A DNA stretch of 64,000 bases from Clostridiales bacterium (GCA_022508505.1 JAFLVC010000004.1:87232-151231); one strand, 5' to 3'. Shown: positions 49,862 through 59,069, counted from the first letter of the stretch. Notes: generated from the letters alone by a model not told the origin. Numbers and translations are program-made.

Positions 49862-52800
49862 ATGATTAGACGAATTTACACGGAAAGACAGGAAAGCAAT
49901 GCGGCGTTAGCCTCCGAGCTGTTCGACAACCTCGGCATCAAGGTAAAGGCGCGCATGTTCATTCGCTATGACGTCGACGGATTGACCGACGAGCAGTTCG
50001 AAGCGGCGACGCCCATAGTTTTCTCCACGCCGGCTACCGACGCGGTGTACCACGAAAAGCTGCCCAAAACGCAAGGCTCGCTCTTCGGCGTCGAGTACCT
50101 GCCCGGTCAGTTCGACCAGCGCGCGGACTCGGCGGCGCAGTGCGTTCAGTTACTGACGCAGGGCGCGCTTCCCGCTGTGCGGTGCGCGACCGTCTACGCC
50201 ATCGAGTGCAACGAAAAGGAGCTCGCGGCGATAAAAAACTACCTTGTAAACCCCGTCGAGAGCAGACTGTGCTCGCTCGAAAAGCCTTCGACGCTCGAGC
50301 AAAAGGTATCGCCGCCCGAGCCCTGTCTCATGGTGGAAGGCTTTACCGAGATGGGGAGCGCCGAGCTCACGGCGTTTTACAAGTCGCAGGGCTTTGCGAT
50401 GAGCTTTGAGGACCTCGTTTTCGTTCAGTCGCACTTCCGCAATCAGCGGCGGCAACCGACGTACACCGAGCTCAAGGTCATCGACACGTATTGGTCCGAC
50501 CACTGCCGCCACACGACGTTTTTGACGGCGCTTACCACAAAAATCAAGTCGGACAACCCGCACATTCAACAGACGTACGCCGACTATACCGATATGTTTA
50601 ACGACCTGTATCAGGGCAGGGACGACAAGTATCCGTCGCTCATGGACGTCGCGACGATCGGCGCGAAGTACCTTCGCGGCAGGGGTTACGTGACGGCGCA
50701 GGACATTTCGCCCGAGATAAACGCCTGCACGATCAAGTACGATATAGTTATGAAGGACGGCTCGGTCGAGCCTTGGTATATACTCTACAAAAACGAAACG
50801 CACAATCACCCGACGGAGATAGAGCCGTTCGGCGGCGCGGCGACCTGCCTCGGCGGCGCTATACGCGATCCGCTTTCCGGCAGGGCGTACGTGTATCAGG
50901 CTATGCGCGTGACGGGCGCGGCAGACATCAAACTCCCGTTTGACAAGACGATTGATGGCAAGCTCCCGCAGCGCGTCATAAGCCGTCGCGCCGCAAAGGG
51001 GTACAGCTCGTACGGCAACCAGATAGGGCTTGCTACGGGCGAGGTCAAGGAATACTACCACCCCGGGTATGCGGCAAAGCGGCTTGAAACCGGCTTTGTC
51101 GTCGGCGCGGTCAAAGCGGACAACGTCAAGCGCGAGGTGCCGCAGGCGGGCGATATAGTGGTGCTCCTCGGCGGCGAAACGGGCAGAGACGGCTGCGGCG
51201 GCGCGACGGGAAGCAGCAAACCGCACGACTCGCACTCGATTGAAACTTGCGGCGCGGAAGTTCAAAAGGGCAACGCGCCGATAGAGCGAAAGCTCCAGCG
51301 CCTGATGAGAAACGGCGCGTTCACAAAGCTAATCAAACGCTGCAACGACTTCGGCGCGGGCGGCGTGTCCGTCGCGGTGGGCGAGCTCAGTCCGGGACTC
51401 GACATAGAGCTTTCGGCAGTGCCCAAAAAGTACGCGGGGCTGTCGGCGACCGAGCTTGCTATTTCGGAAAGTCAGGAACGCATGGCGGTAGTCATTGCCG
51501 CAAGCGATCTCGACGAGTTCAAGAGAATCGCGCATTCCGAAAACACCGAAGCGACGGTTATAGCCAAAGTAACCGACACCGACAGGATGAGAATGTTCCT
51601 CGACGGCCACCTCATTGTCGACCTCGAGCGCAAGTTCCTCGACTCCAACGGCGTCAGACAAGAAGCGACGGCGCTCATCAAAGACCCCGTCGTCAAGTAT
51701 TTCGGCTCGCTCGGCGCTAAGCGCGAGAGCATGCTCAAAAAGGGCGACTACACGGCGCTCATGAGCGACATTCTGTCCGACTACAACGTGTGCTCGCAAA
51801 AGGGCCTCGGCGAAATGTTCGACTCGACGATCGGCGCGGCGAGCGTGTACATGCCGTTCGGCGGCAAAAAGCAGCTCACGCCCGCGCAGGCTATGGCGGC
51901 AAAGCTTCCCGCAAACACCGATATCTGCACGGTCGCGGCGCACGGCTTCGATCCCGAGCTCATGAGCGAATCGCCGTTCGTCGGCGGTATGTATTCCGTG
52001 ATCGTCGCGGCGGAAAAGCTTGCGGCGGCGGGGGTGCGGCCGGAGAACATCTACCTTACAATGCAGGAATTTTTCGCGCGCTGCACCGACGCCGAAAAGT
52101 GGGGTGCGCCCATGTCGGCGCTTCTCGGCGCGCTCAAGGCGCAATTAAGCCTCAAAATGGCGGCAATCGGCGGCAAGGACTCCATGTCTGGCACGTTTGA
52201 AAAGCTGACCGTTCCGCCCACGCTCATTTGCTTTGCGCTCGGAGTTCAGGACAGCGCGACGGTGTGCGACAATGTGTTCAAGGCGGCGGGCGAGCGCGTG
52301 TACCGCTACAGACTGCCGCGCGACGAGTACGGCATGCCGGACTACGAAAACCTCACCGATTTTCTCAAGCTTTTGGCGGGCGAGATCGGCAGGGGCAACG
52401 TCACGAGCGCGGCTGTCGTCGAAAAGGGCGGCGCGGCGGCGACGGTGGTCAAGTCCTGTCTCGGCAACGGGCTCGGATTTGCGTTCTCCAATGCGGGCAG
52501 AGACCTTTTCGAAGAGAGCACGGGCGACATAATTCTTTCGGCGCGCGACGCCGACGATTTCTGCGGCTACCGCCTCGAGCCTTTGGGCTTTACAATCGAT
52601 GAGAACAAGTACGTGTTCGGCACGACGGTCACGCGCAGCGAGATTTCGCCTATAGACAGAACTGTTGACGGCGCGGCGCTCGAAGCGGCGTTTACGGGCA
52701 CGTTCGAGAGCGTGTACCCGACGACGGCGGAAGCGAGCGGCGAGGTCAAGAACGCCGACTATAAGGGTAAGGGCGGTAAGCGAAATAAAAAAGGCGGCGC

Positions 52801-53617
52801 GAAACCCAAGAAGATAAAGGTTTTCATTCCCGTATTCCCGGGCACCAACTGCGAGATAGACACTGCGAGACGGTTCGAGGAAGCAGGCGCGGAGCCCGTA
52901 ATTTTCGTAGTAAAGAACCGTTCGCCCAAGGACGTCGAAGAGAGCGTCAAGGCGATGGCAAAGGCTATAAGCGCGTGCAAGATTTTGGCGCTTCCCGGCG
53001 GGTTCTCCGGCGGCGACGAGCCGGACGGCAGCGCTAAACTCATTGCGGCGTTCCTGTCCAATCCCGCGATTGCCGAAGCGGTCGAGAACATGTTGTATAG
53101 GCGCGACGGCCTCGCAATCGGTATATGCAACGGCTTCCAGGCGCTTGTCAAGTTGGGACTGCTCCCCGGCGGACACATAAAGACGCCCGAAAAGACCGAT
53201 CCCGTGCTTACGTACAACAATATCGGCAGGCATGTGTCGACGCTCGTCGACGTGCGCGTGACGTCAAATTACAGCCCGTGGCTCAAGTACTGCCCGGTCG
53301 GAAGCGTTTTCCAGGTCCCCGTTTCGCACGGCGAGGGCAAGTTCGTCGCGCCAGAAGCCACGATAAAAGAGCTCATAAAGAACGGCCAGATAGCGACGCA
53401 GTACTGCGACGACAAGGGTAATGCGACAATGAAATCGCCGTTCAACCCCAACGGCTCTGTCATGGCTATCGAGGGCATAGTCAGCCCCGACGGCAGGATT
53501 TTGGGCAAGATGGGCCACAGCGAAAGAATAGGCGAGTTCATGATGAAGAACACGATCGAGTGCTACGCAAAGACCGACATGCAGCTGTTCAAGGCGGGCG
53601 TGGAGTATTTTAAATAG
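49862..53617 (+). CDS. purL: FGAM synthase, single-chain clostridial type
   Basis: 1251 residues, converts FGAR to FGAM with glutamine. Order: PurS-like N-terminal part, two PurL ATPase halves (YWSDHCRHTTF, KNETHNHPTEIEPFGGAAT, GGKDSMSG), and a C-terminal glutaminase (VFIPVFPGTNCEID; nucleophile Cys in GICNGFQALV near 1089; MGHSERIG). A Lys/Gly-rich linker (KGKGGKRNKKGGAKPKK, near 965-981) joins the halves. Such fused enzymes make separate purQ and purS unnecessary. Ends the pur group; purF is not seen. Confidence 0.97.
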   Translation: MIRRIYTERQESNAALASELFDNLGIKVKARMFIRYDVDGLTDEQFEAATPIVFSTPATDAVYHEKLPKTQGSLFGVEYLPGQFDQRADSAAQCVQLLTQGALPAVRCATVYAIECNEKELAAIKNYLVNPVESRLCSLEKPSTLEQKVSPPEPCLMVEGFTEMGSAELTAFYKSQGFAMSFEDLVFVQSHFRNQRRQPTYTELKVIDTYWSDHCRHTTFLTALTTKIKSDNPHIQQTYADYTDMFNDLYQGRDDKYPSLMDVATIGAKYLRGRGYVTAQDISPEINACTIKYDIVMKDGSVEPWYILYKNETHNHPTEIEPFGGAATCLGGAIRDPLSGRAYVYQAMRVTGAADIKLPFDKTIDGKLPQRVISRRAAKGYSSYGNQIGLATGEVKEYYHPGYAAKRLETGFVVGAVKADNVKREVPQAGDIVVLLGGETGRDGCGGATGSSKPHDSHSIETCGAEVQKGNAPIERKLQRLMRNGAFTKLIKRCNDFGAGGVSVAVGELSPGLDIELSAVPKKYAGLSATELAISESQERMAVVIAASDLDEFKRIAHSENTEATVIAKVTDTDRMRMFLDGHLIVDLERKFLDSNGVRQEATALIKDPVVKYFGSLGAKRESMLKKGDYTALMSDILSDYNVCSQKGLGEMFDSTIGAASVYMPFGGKKQLTPAQAMAAKLPANTDICTVAAHGFDPELMSESPFVGGMYSVIVAAEKLAAAGVRPENIYLTMQEFFARCTDAEKWGAPMSALLGALKAQLSLKMAAIGGKDSMSGTFEKLTVPPTLICFALGVQDSATVCDNVFKAAGERVYRYRLPRDEYGMPDYENLTDFLKLLAGEIGRGNVTSAAVVEKGGAAATVVKSCLGNGLGFAFSNAGRDLFEESTGDIILSARDADDFCGYRLEPLGFTIDENKYVFGTTVTRSEISPIDRTVDGAALEAAFTGTFESVYPTTAEASGEVKNADYKGKGGKRNKKGGAKPKKIKVFIPVFPGTNCEIDTARRFEEAGAEPVIFVVKNRSPKDVEESVKAMAKAISACKILALPGGFSGGDEPDGSAKLIAAFLSNPAIAEAVENMLYRRDGLAIGICNGFQALVKLGLLPGGHIKTPEKTDPVLTYNNIGRHVSTLVDVRVTSNYSPWLKYCPVGSVFQVPVSHGEGKFVAPEATIKELIKNGQIATQYCDDKGNATMKSPFNPNGSVMAIEGIVSPDGRILGKMGHSERIGEFMMKNTIECYAKTDMQLFKAGVEYFK

Positions 53618-53671
53618 ATAATAATGAATAATGAATAATTGCGGAAGCGCGGTCATATGCCCGCGCTTTTC
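53618..53671 (+). terminator. Family D-like AT run plus terminator after purL
   Basis: TAGATAATAATGAATAATGAATAATT followed by AGCGCGG-TCATATGC-CCGCGCT and TTTT (hairpin about 53645-53671). Same layout as after the MMPL gene at 61616-61679. Confidence 0.85.
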
Positions 53672-53680
53672 CTATTGTCA

Positions 53681-53732
53681 GGCTCCCCTTAATAATGGGA
53701 GCTGTCGCCGCAGTCGACTGAGTGGATGTGAA
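53681..53732 (+). repeat. Family A unit after purL
   Basis: GGCTCCCCTTAATAATGGGAGC, GTCGCCGCAGTCGAC, GAGTGGATGTGAAG; then a family C piece up to 53779. Confidence 0.85.
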
Positions 53733-53799
53733 GCAATAGATTCTTCGACTCCGCTAACGCTCCGCTCAGGATGACATAATCAAGCTGTGCATTTCTTTA

Positions 53800-53874
53800 C
53801 GACAAGCAATTCCTCGGGTGAAACAAAAAAAGAACAACGGCAGCAAACACACGACGGGAATCAGGCTGTGCCTG
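53800..53874 (+). repeat. Family B unit with CAGGC-TGT-GCCTG hairpin
   Basis: GACAAGCAATTCCTCGGGTG, ACGGCAGCAAACACACGACG and the hairpin at 53862-53874. Confidence 0.88.
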
Positions 53875-54006
53875 TGTCATCCCGAGCCCCGCGAGGGATC
53901 TGTATTGTCGCGCTCTTTTCGAAATGTCGCATCCACACCGCCATCATCCCGACCGAAGCGGAGGGATCTAGGCGAAGCCGCACTAAGCGCGAGTTCTTTT
54001 ATTGTC
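53875..54006. repeat. Family C-type pieces, no gene
   Basis: CATCCCGAGCCCCGCGAGGGATCTG and CATCCCGACCGAAGCGGAGGGATCTAG in tandem-like order, linked by Arg/Ser-type non-coding sequence. Confidence 0.6.
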
Positions 54007-54075
54007 CCGTCCTTGTCGGGTGTGGTCTCGTGTTACCGTCGCAGCCCACACACGACGGGAAACAGGCTGTGCCTG
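54007..54075 (+). repeat. Second family B unit with CAGGC-TGT-GCCTG hairpin
   Basis: CCGTCCTTGTCGGGTGTGG, CGCAGCCCACACACGACGGG and the hairpin at 54063-54075, 30 nt before the -35 of the lipoprotein promoter. Confidence 0.85.
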
Positions 54076-54104
54076 CGCATATATAACTATTTTTAGAAAG
54101 TGTA

Positions 54105-54134
54105 TTGACAAAGCATATATAATAGTGTTATACT
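54105..54134 (+). promoter_or_regulatory. Promoter of the giant Ig-repeat lipoprotein
   Basis: TTGACA (54105-54110), 18 bp, TATACT (54129-54134); about 77-nt leader to ATG 54218 with CGGAGGG. Confidence 0.8.
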
Positions 54135-54217
54135 TGCGGCAAGCGATTCATATAAAGGGGAATCGTAGAGCAGGCGCGAAACACGTTTGCACTCATATTC
54201 TCACGGAGGGAAAAGAG

Positions 54218-57200
54218 ATGAAGTTAAGAAGCAAATTATTGGTGTTGCTTTTAGCAGTCGTCTTTGCGTTCTCGATGTTCGCAATGGCGGCGTGTGACGA
54301 CGGTCTTGTAGACGGCGTCACGATAAGCCTAAGCGATACCGAAGTAACCCTTACGGAAGGCGGCACATACAAGGACATCAACGCTACCGTCAAGGGTTCT
54401 GACGAAACCGTCGACTGGGTGGTCGCCAACCCCATGGTCGCGACCATCGAATCGGACGGCAACACATGCCGCATAACGCCGGTAGCCGCGGGCTCGACGA
54501 TAGTAATCGCGTCCGTCGGCAAAAAGACGGCGAAGTGCACGGTAAAGGTCGAGCCGGACGGCGCGGCCGCCGAAGTGACGATAACGCTTTCCGCTACAAA
54601 GGTCGAGCTCACTATGGGCGGCGCGGCCAAGGAAGTTACGGCAACCGTCACCGGCACGGAAACGGCAGTAGAGTGGTCGGCAACGGGCGACTGCGTTACG
54701 CTCACCAAGAACGGCAACAAGGTTTCGGTCGCGCCCAAGGCGGTCGGAAGCGGCAGCCTCATCGCAAAAATCGGCACTGTCGAAAAGACGATACCCGTCA
54801 CGGTAGCCAAGGCAGCCGAGCCCGGCGAAGTGACGATAACCCTTCAGCCCGACGAAGTGGAGCTCACACTGGGCGGCGGCGCGCAGGAAGTGACGGCGAT
54901 TGTCACCAACTCCGAAGAAATCGTCAAATGGTCGGTCACGGGCGACGATTGCGTCACGCTCACAGAAAAGGGCAATATCGTTTTGGTAACGCCCAAGAAT
55001 CTCGGCACCGCGACGCTCAAGGCCGAACTCGGCGACGTTTCGGGTACCGCGACGGTAACGGTATCCAAGCCGGCGGTAAGCCTCACACTCAATAAGGAAA
55101 AAGTAGAACTCGACCTCGACGATGAGGACACCAAGACGACCACAGTCGTTGCCACCGTCGAAAACTACGACGGCGAGGACAATGTCGAGTGGACGATCGG
55201 TGACGATGAAATCGCCGAAAAGTCGGTAAGCGACGACGGCTTGACTTGCACGGTTACCGCGGTTGCGGTCGGCACGACGACGCTCACCGCGTCAATCGGC
55301 GGCGCAACCAAGACGATTGAAGTAGTAGTCGACGGCACGCCCGATCCCGAGCACGTCGAGCTCACGCTCAGCGAGGAAGGCACAATCAACCTTCTCACGG
55401 GCGGCGGCAAGGAAATCACGGCAAGCGTAAAGGGCACGATCGAGACGCCGAAGTGGTCGGTCGATAACGACGTAGTTACGCTTTCGGCAGAGACCGGCAC
55501 CAAGGTAACGGTCACGGCGGCCAAGGCGGGCGACGCAGTCCTCACCGTAACGGTGGGCGAGGGCGAAACCGCAAAGACGGCAACGCTCAACATCCACGTC
55601 GACGATCCGACGACGATAACTCTCAGCACCGAGAATGTCGAGCTCGTCAACGACGAGGAGAGCGACAAGTACACGGCGACCGTCACGGCGACCGTTACAG
55701 GCCCCACCGAGAAGGTTACCTGGTCGATTGTCGAGGGCGGCTCGTACATAACGGTAACGGGCGACGACACCAACACGATAACCGTAACCGCAAAGGCAGT
55801 GGGCACCGCCAAAATCAAGGCGAGCATCGGCGAAGTCGAAAAGGTTGTTACCGTCACCGTCAAGGCAGGCGTAACGCTCGATATCGATAACTATACGCTC
55901 GACCTCAAGGTCGGCGGCGCGGACGGCAAAATCACCGCGATTGTAAGCGGCACCGAGGACGCAGTCACCTGCGTTGTCGAAGAAGGCGACGACAAGGACG
56001 TTGTCGAAATCACGGTGGGCGACGACGGCCGCACGATCACGGTAAAACCGCTCAAAGAGGGCGAGGTAACCTTGATTATCTCCGTCGGAGGCAAGACCGC
56101 CGAATGCGAAGTCACGGTAACGAGCGTGCCTGTAATCGAGTTTACTACGGTTGAGCCGTACAACTACAACGACGGCGTCACCATTTGGTTTAAAGGTTTG
56201 TTCACCTCCAATCTCGTCAATCAAAGCACGATGAAGGCGGAAGCGTCTATAACCAAGAACGGACAGCCCGTTACCGCGAATGCTGTAAATCTCTTCAATG
56301 CGGAAATACAGTTCCAAATCAACGGAACGCAGTATGACAATGTCGTAGCCGTGTTCACTATCGTAGAGAAGGAAGGCGGCGCGGTTGTCGCTACGGCAAG
56401 GCTCGAATACAAGGGTGTCACCGAATTGATTCTTTCCGACGAGACGCTCGGAATCCAGGTGGAAAAGACAGCCGAAGTCAAGGTTGTTAAGTTGAACGGC
56501 AGCGAAGACCTCAACGGCAAGGCCATCAAGTGGACTATCGCAAGCGAGGGCGGCAAGACCGTTGCGACCATTGAGGGCGCGACGAACGAAGCTACCGTTA
56601 CGGTAAAAGGTGTTGCGGAAGGCAAAGCGACGCTCACCTGCGAGATAGACGGCATCACCGCTACTTGCGCGATTACCGTCACCGAGGGCGAGCCCGAGGA
56701 AGAACAACCGATTGATGTAACCGGCAAGCTCTTCCAGCAGGAAATCTACAACGGCTTGAACATCGGAATTAGGCTTGATTGCGATGCCGAGCTTGGCAAG
56801 AGCATCGGAAAAACGAAAGAAAGCGTAGAAGTTACGGCAACGGCAGACGGCGAGCCTGTTACGATAACCATACACGAAGTGTACGGCGACGGTCCTGTGT
56901 ATGTCAAAATGGCAGTAAGTGCCGCTTGGACTTGCAGGTATGTATTTACCATTAAATACAAGAATGCGGCAGGCAAAGTAATAGCTGTCGGCACATTTAT
57001 AAGAGAGGGCGATAAGAGCTTGAAGCTCGACGCTTCTACTCTCCAACTCAAGATTGGCGAGACCGATACGGGCAAAGTTACCGCGACGACATCAGGCAAG
57101 ATTGAGGGAACGATACAGTGGTCTATAGACGGCGACAACAAGATTGCGACAATCGAGGAAAGCGAGGATAAGACCTATGTAACCGTGACGGCTGTCGCAA

Positions 57201-57604
57201 GCGGTACGGCAACGATTACGGCGACAGTCGACGGCTTGACTGCGACCTGTAAAGTAACGGTTGTCGGCGAGGGCGAGGAGCCGCCTACACCTACGGTTCC
57301 GACAGTAAAGAACGCAAGAATAATCGAAGTGTACGGCGGAGATGTCCACGTAGGTCTTCTTCTTGAAGTTTCCGACGAATTGTCGAGCATGTATGCAGAA
57401 GTAGCGAGCAAAATGGCTTACGTTAAGGTAAACGGCGTAAAGAACAATGATATGAAAGACATGTTTGCTTACGGCGCCGACGGCAGCTACCGCGTAAATG
57501 TTTATATGGGCGGCCCCGTTCAGAAAGGTGTTGACTACGTGTTCGAAATTTGCGACGCCGACGGCAACGTGTTGTTGCAGACAGTTGCAGTTCAGTGGAA
57601 CTAA
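54218..57604 (+). CDS. Giant lipoprotein of tandem bacterial Ig-like (BIG2) domains
   Basis: 1128 residues. Signal peptide MKLRSKLLVLLLAVVFAFSM and lipobox MAAC (Cys near 27). The rest is about nine BIG2 repeats of 80-90 residues, recognisable by starts such as VTITLSATKVELTMGG, VTITLQPDEVELTLGG, TITLSTENVELVNDE and KLDASTLQLKIGET, mixed in the last third with three copies of another beta-rich domain (VEPYNYNDGVTIWFKGLF; QQEIYNGLNIGIRLDC; IIEVYGGDVHVGLLLEV). No catalytic domain. Likely a surface stalk or adhesin. ATG 54218 fits the SD GGAGG and the promoter; the frame is open further upstream. Very repetitive DNA, so assembly length should be checked. Confidence 0.85.
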   Translation: MKLRSKLLVLLLAVVFAFSMFAMAACDDGLVDGVTISLSDTEVTLTEGGTYKDINATVKGSDETVDWVVANPMVATIESDGNTCRITPVAAGSTIVIASVGKKTAKCTVKVEPDGAAAEVTITLSATKVELTMGGAAKEVTATVTGTETAVEWSATGDCVTLTKNGNKVSVAPKAVGSGSLIAKIGTVEKTIPVTVAKAAEPGEVTITLQPDEVELTLGGGAQEVTAIVTNSEEIVKWSVTGDDCVTLTEKGNIVLVTPKNLGTATLKAELGDVSGTATVTVSKPAVSLTLNKEKVELDLDDEDTKTTTVVATVENYDGEDNVEWTIGDDEIAEKSVSDDGLTCTVTAVAVGTTTLTASIGGATKTIEVVVDGTPDPEHVELTLSEEGTINLLTGGGKEITASVKGTIETPKWSVDNDVVTLSAETGTKVTVTAAKAGDAVLTVTVGEGETAKTATLNIHVDDPTTITLSTENVELVNDEESDKYTATVTATVTGPTEKVTWSIVEGGSYITVTGDDTNTITVTAKAVGTAKIKASIGEVEKVVTVTVKAGVTLDIDNYTLDLKVGGADGKITAIVSGTEDAVTCVVEEGDDKDVVEITVGDDGRTITVKPLKEGEVTLIISVGGKTAECEVTVTSVPVIEFTTVEPYNYNDGVTIWFKGLFTSNLVNQSTMKAEASITKNGQPVTANAVNLFNAEIQFQINGTQYDNVVAVFTIVEKEGGAVVATARLEYKGVTELILSDETLGIQVEKTAEVKVVKLNGSEDLNGKAIKWTIASEGGKTVATIEGATNEATVTVKGVAEGKATLTCEIDGITATCAITVTEGEPEEEQPIDVTGKLFQQEIYNGLNIGIRLDCDAELGKSIGKTKESVEVTATADGEPVTITIHEVYGDGPVYVKMAVSAAWTCRYVFTIKYKNAAGKVIAVGTFIREGDKSLKLDASTLQLKIGETDTGKVTATTSGKIEGTIQWSIDGDNKIATIEESEDKTYVTVTAVASGTATITATVDGLTATCKVTVVGEGEEPPTPTVPTVKNARIIEVYGGDVHVGLLLEVSDELSSMYAEVASKMAYVKVNGVKNNDMKDMFAYGADGSYRVNVYMGGPVQKGVDYVFEICDADGNVLLQTVAVQWN

Positions 57605-57636
57605 TCTAATGTCATAGAATCAATACTTCCAATCAA

Positions 57637-57665
57637 CAAACGGGACGGCTTGCCGCCCCGTTTTG
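57637..57665 (+). terminator. Terminator after the Ig lipoprotein
   Basis: AACGGG-A-CGG-CTTG-CCG-C-CCCGTT followed by TTGT; one mismatch in the stem. Confidence 0.75.
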
Positions 57666-57689
57666 TGTTGTGAGGGTTTTTGCGCTCGT

Positions 57690-57764
57690 GGTGAAACAAT
57701 AGATCCTTCGACTCCGCTGTCGCTCCGCTCAGGATGACACTAAAAAACACCGCGCAATTCTTTT
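57690..57764 (+). repeat. Family C piece
   Basis: GTGAAACAATAGATCCTTCG, ACTCCGCTGTCGCTCCGCTC, AGGATGACAC, as at 42,570 and 61,750. Confidence 0.8.
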
Positions 57765-57864
57765 CAACAAGCAATTCCTCGGGTGTAACGAAAAACGAAT
57801 AACGGCAGTAAACACACGACGAAAATCAGGCTGTGCCTGCGACAAAAATCCAAGCTGTGCTTGG
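57765..57864 (+). repeat. Family B unit with two TGT-loop hairpins abutting a -35 box
   Basis: CAACAAGCAATTCCTCGGGTG, ACGGCAGTAAACACACGACG, hairpin CAGGC-TGT-GCCTG (57827-57839), then CCAAGC-TGT-GCTTGG (57850-57864). The second hairpin ends at the base before the TTGACA of the next promoter. Confidence 0.9.
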
Positions 57865-57893
57865 TTGACAACAAAACGGCTTTGCTATATAAT
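57865..57893 (+). promoter_or_regulatory. Perfect consensus promoter of a second leaderless gene
   Basis: TTGACA (57865-57870), 17 bp, TATAAT (57888-57893); +1 expected at 57900, the A of the ATG. Confidence 0.85.
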
Positions 57894-57899
57894 ATCCAC

Positions 57900-58484
57900 A
57901 TGGCGAGCTACATTGTAACAGTCATAATATTGGGAGTTGCGTCGGTGACGGCGGCGGCGGCAATGATATACCACGCCGTGCGGCTCATCATGCGGCGCAT
58001 CAAGCTCAACCACTCGATAATGCTCGTCGAGCTAAAGACGCACAAGATAATGTATTGGATATTCGCAGGCGTTATCGGGGCGCTTATGATATGGCTAATA
58101 CTGCACATGACGGACGGTGATTCGCACTTTACGGAAAAATTTGCGGCGGTTTTCGGCGTCGACAGAGTGCTCGCCGTCGTGGCGTACATCTTTCCGCTTA
58201 TAGCAATGATAGGCGCGGAAGCCTTTATAATCGCGCTGTGCATAGGCAAGAACGCGGTAGTCGACAAGGGCATATACACCGATTACTCGATGCTCGATTG
58301 GCACCAAGTCCACGACTACGCAATCGACGAGGAGCGCGGCATACTCGTTCTGTCGGCAGACCGCGCGACGTTTTCCACGCTCAAGAGTCTGACGACGCCA
58401 TTCCGCGTCAAAAAGACGGATATAGAAAAGCTCAAATTCATACTCAACAAGAATAAGAACAAGTTCTCGGACTTCGGGGTGTAA
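57900..58484 (+). CDS. Unknown membrane protein (leaderless)
   Basis: 194 residues. Three or so membrane helices in the first 130 residues (IVTVIILGVASVTAAAAMIYH; IMYWIFAGVIGALMIWLILH; VVAYIFPLIAMIGAEAFIIAL), then a soluble C-terminal domain with mixed strands (GILVLSADRATFSTLKSL..KTDIEKLKFIL) that may be a small beta domain like YcxB/bPH. Family uncertain. ATG 57900 has no SD; its position at the predicted +1 marks a leaderless mRNA. TTG 57861 lies inside the upstream hairpin and is rejected. The stop overlaps the next ATG (TAATG). Confidence 0.6.
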   Translation: MASYIVTVIILGVASVTAAAAMIYHAVRLIMRRIKLNHSIMLVELKTHKIMYWIFAGVIGALMIWLILHMTDGDSHFTEKFAAVFGVDRVLAVVAYIFPLIAMIGAEAFIIALCIGKNAVVDKGIYTDYSMLDWHQVHDYAIDEERGILVLSADRATFSTLKSLTTPFRVKKTDIEKLKFILNKNKNKFSDFGV

Positions 58485-59041
58485 TGGCGAACGACATAGA
58501 AAAGATAATAGAAACGATCGACATTCCCGAAATGGAATACGACGCGACGCAGCCCAAGCACAAATCGATCTCGTACGAAGTGCCCGAGGTCGTCCTGCCC
58601 AAAACCAAGGCGCAGGAATACGAGGAGGCCAAGGACAGGCTCACGTCAAAAACGGTGCCCGTTTCCAAAACGTACGAGCGGCGAACGCACGATGGCAGAA
58701 CGCACGAGACGGGCGAGCATGGACGAAAAACCCGCACGGACGCGCGGCCCGCGCGGGTAAAAACGGTGGAGCTCGACTCGGCGGCGTCGGCGGCTATCGG
58801 CGCGGCATCCAATGCCACGCGCTCGCTGGAGCGCAAAAGCGTCGCCGCGCTCAAAAAAGAAATCGAGCACAATAAGTTGGTCGATAGCCCCAAGTGGGTG
58901 GGGAGCGAGATTGAACTCATTCCGTTCGCCTGGCGGCACCCGCTCGTCGAAGTCAAAAAACCGTCCAAGTACTACAAGGCTGTGGTGCGCTCAGAAAAGA
59001 GCGGCGACACACTCTCGGCTCCCCGCACCGACGGGCGCTGA
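58484..59041 (+). CDS. Unknown hydrophilic protein coupled to the membrane protein
   Basis: 185 residues, no recognised family. Acidic N-terminus (NDIEKIIETIDIPEMEYD), a disordered basic middle (KTYERRTHDGRTHETGEHGRK) and a helical C-terminal part (SLERKSVAALKKEIEHNKL) ending in a Lys/Arg-rich tail. Overlaps the previous stop by 1 nt, so the two are probably made together; it may be a cytosolic partner of that membrane protein. Confidence 0.55.
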   Translation: MANDIEKIIETIDIPEMEYDATQPKHKSISYEVPEVVLPKTKAQEYEEAKDRLTSKTVPVSKTYERRTHDGRTHETGEHGRKTRTDARPARVKTVELDSAASAAIGAASNATRSLERKSVAALKKEIEHNKLVDSPKWVGSEIELIPFAWRHPLVEVKKPSKYYKAVVRSEKSGDTLSAPRTDGR

Positions 59042-59069
59042 ACGCCGCTATATAATAGATGGAGATAAG

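Noticed and set aside
49402..49869. 155-codon ORF before purL
   Set aside because: It lies wholly in family E/B repeats; its repeated protein (THDTRRAKQKTN type) is a by-product of the tandem DNA units and it overlaps purL.
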